This document shows, piece after piece, positions 62,813 through 64,000 of a stretch of DNA of 64,000 bases. Below the pieces are notes generated by a model. That model saw only the letters and a program-made list of their open reading frames with translations. It was not told where the DNA came from and did not search any database. Source of the DNA: Anaerobacillus sp. CMMVII. Its GTDB lineage: Bacteria; Bacillota; Bacilli; Bacillales; Anaerobacillaceae. The position numbers were made by a program, and so were the translations under genes. The stretch spans positions 372,001 to 436,000 of the forward strand of contig NZ_JACEHK010000017.1 of assembly GCF_025377685.1 (NCBI RefSeq), given 5' to 3'. How positions within the stretch are numbered: position 1 is the first letter of the stretch; each line of letters opens with the position of its first letter.

Positions 62813-63592
62813 ATGGAGAAAGCTATTGTAGTAAAAAACTTAGTAAAAAAATATAAATTATATAAAAAGAGATCAGAACGAATCTTGGATATTCTTCTTC
62901 CGAAGGATTATGGTGAAGATTTTTACGCCTTGAAAAATATCAGCTTTGAGGTAGAAAAAGGGGATGTTGTCGGCTTTCTCGGAGTTAACGGTTCTGGGAA
63001 ATCGACCTTATCCAATATAATCGCCGGGATTGTTCCTGAGACAAGTGGTTCTGTTACGGTCAATGGTGAAACGGCTTTGATTGCTGTGGCAGCTGGACTT
63101 AAGGGAGACTTGACGGGTCGGGAAAATATTGAGTTAAAGTGCTTGATGCTTGGGTTTTCAAAGCAGGAAATCAAGGCGATGGAGCAGGATATTATTGAGT
63201 TTGCTGAGCTAGAGCGGTTTATTGATCAGCCGGTGAAGTCATACTCGAGTGGGATGAAGTCGAGGTTAGGTTTTTCGATTTCTGTGAATATTGACCCGGA
63301 CATTCTGTTAATTGATGAGGCTTTATCTGTTGGTGACAAGGCTTTTGCTGAGAAGAGCTTGGATAAGATGAGGGAGTTTAAGACGAAGGGCAAGACGATG
63401 ATTTTTGTTAGTCATTCGATAGGTCAAATGAAGCAGTTTTGCGACAAAATTCTCTGGTTGGAATTTGGCCAAATCAAGGAATATGGTCAGGCTGAGGGGA
63501 TCATTCCTAGGTACGAAGAGTTTATCAAGATGTACAAAAAGATGTCTAAGAAAGAAAAGGATAAGTATCGGAAGGCAGCGCTGAAGGCTTAG
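62813..63592 (+). CDS. tagH: Teichoic acid ABC exporter, ATPase subunit
   Basis: ATG 62813 is chosen with GGAAGGGA upstream. 259 residues: Walker A GVNGSGKST, signature YSSGMKSRLGF, Walker B ILLIDEAL and the H-loop FVSHS are intact. The N-terminal KKYKLYKKRSERILDILLP is typical of polysaccharide/teichoic acid exporters. It lacks the long C-terminal extension of B. subtilis TagH (~530 aa), matching shorter TarH-type proteins. Confidence 0.93.
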   Translation: MEKAIVVKNLVKKYKLYKKRSERILDILLPKDYGEDFYALKNISFEVEKGDVVGFLGVNGSGKSTLSNIIAGIVPETSGSVTVNGETALIAVAAGLKGDLTGRENIELKCLMLGFSKQEIKAMEQDIIEFAELERFIDQPVKSYSSGMKSRLGFSISVNIDPDILLIDEALSVGDKAFAEKSLDKMREFKTKGKTMIFVSHSIGQMKQFCDKILWLEFGQIKEYGQAEGIIPRYEEFIKMYKKMSKKEKDKYRKAALKA

Positions 63593-64000
63593 AGTAACGG
63601 GAGTTACTCGCATTATAGACCAATCGGAGATTGGTTCGTACTAAAAAGCTACTACCAAAAGCACATGTTTCTTCTCGAAGATGGTGTGGTAATCGCTTTT
63701 TAGACCGTCTTACGAAAATAAAATGAGCCCTTAAGACAAATGAATTTGTCTCGGGGCTCATTTTATTATCGTAAGTTTCACGCTTCGCGCGAAAAGCCAA
63801 GCTTGGGCTTGGCTAAGGTCTAAAAAGCTGGATTTACTACTTTTGGATATGGTTATGTTTATAATTTTTTAGTTTAATAAATTATAGGGATTGGGCTTAT
63901 TTATTTATATTGTAAAAATTATTTAGTATTGGAAGGTTCAGCCTTCGGCTGAAAACTAAGTGGGGCTTGGTACGGACTAAAAAGCTACTACCAAAAGCTC
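63593..64000. other. Gene-free end of window with short repeats
   Basis: Besides the terminator, it holds two copies of ACTAAAAAGCTACTACCAAAAGC (at about 63640 and 63974; second part TACTACCAAAAGC identical), a degenerate third near 63820, and hairpins (AGCCAAGC/GCTTGGCT at 63794; TCAGCCTTCGGCTGA at 63938). No gene seen. Confidence 0.6.
63720..63770 (+). terminator. Rho-independent terminator after tagGH
   Basis: AAAATGAGCCC..AGACAA pairs with TTTGTCT..GGGGCTCATTTT. Confidence 0.9.

Noticed and set aside
1-64000. tRNA, rRNA or riboswitch genes
   Set aside because: No cloverleaf, rRNA core or known riboswitch pattern could be recognised by reading.

Overview
The window is low-GC DNA from a Gram-positive endospore-former of the Bacillaceae type. 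Evidence: AGGAGG-like ribosome sites, TTG/GTG starts, T-tailed hairpin terminators, wall teichoic acid genes (tagO, tagA, tagB, tagD, tagG, tagH), SpoIID-like amidase enhancers and many small Bacillus-type membrane and immunity proteins. Cell wall binding repeat 2 (CWB2) modules on three exported proteins recall alkaliphilic or anaerobic Bacillaceae and clostridia; I cannot name a species. No rRNA, tRNA or CRISPR array was seen.

Layout. 1-7.2 kb: the end of a surface-anchored type I pullulanase (LPDTA sortase motif), a bactofilin-like gene, small membrane proteins and a five-SH3b cell wall amidase. 7.4-17.4 kb: an extracellular polysaccharide locus (flippase, UDP-sugar dehydrogenase, two GT4 glycosyltransferases, a minus-strand heparinase II/III-like gene, tagA, an O-antigen ligase/polymerase). 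17.4-37.7 kb: an accessory island of mostly single small genes separated again and again by a palindromic repeat (called REP-A here). It carries WapI- and SMI1/KNR4-type immunity proteins, DUF3885, DUF4362/DUF3221, YciI, DinB, NTF2-like, RarD/EamA, UbiB-kinase-like, TetR/NmrA genes and an orphan TnpB element that splits an SMI1 gene. 37.8-54.4 kb: exported wall-modifying proteins (two SpoIID-like, two subtilases, one transglycosylase-like, one VanY-like carboxypeptidase) around tagO and tagDB. 54.7-63.6 kb: an acyltransferase, three CDP-glycerol glycerophosphotransferase-type polymerases and the TagGH exporter.

How it fits together. TagO and TagA would build the ManNAc-GlcNAc-lipid linkage unit, TagD makes CDP-glycerol, TagB and the TagF-like proteins prime and extend the polymer, and TagGH exports it. 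CWB2 proteins are known elsewhere to bind anionic wall polymers, so the CWB2 proteases and SpoIID-like proteins probably dock on polymers made by the same region.

Three features stand out. (1) At least three families of palindromic interspersed repeats (REP-A, REP-B, MITE-C) punctuate the window and have rewritten several protein ends. (2) Thirteen apparent frameshifts, most between 11.9 and 18.0 kb, are all repaired by adding one base, nearly always in a homopolymer; this looks more like sequence error than decay. (3) Removing the TnpB element at a precise junction restores a 145-residue SMI1 reading frame.
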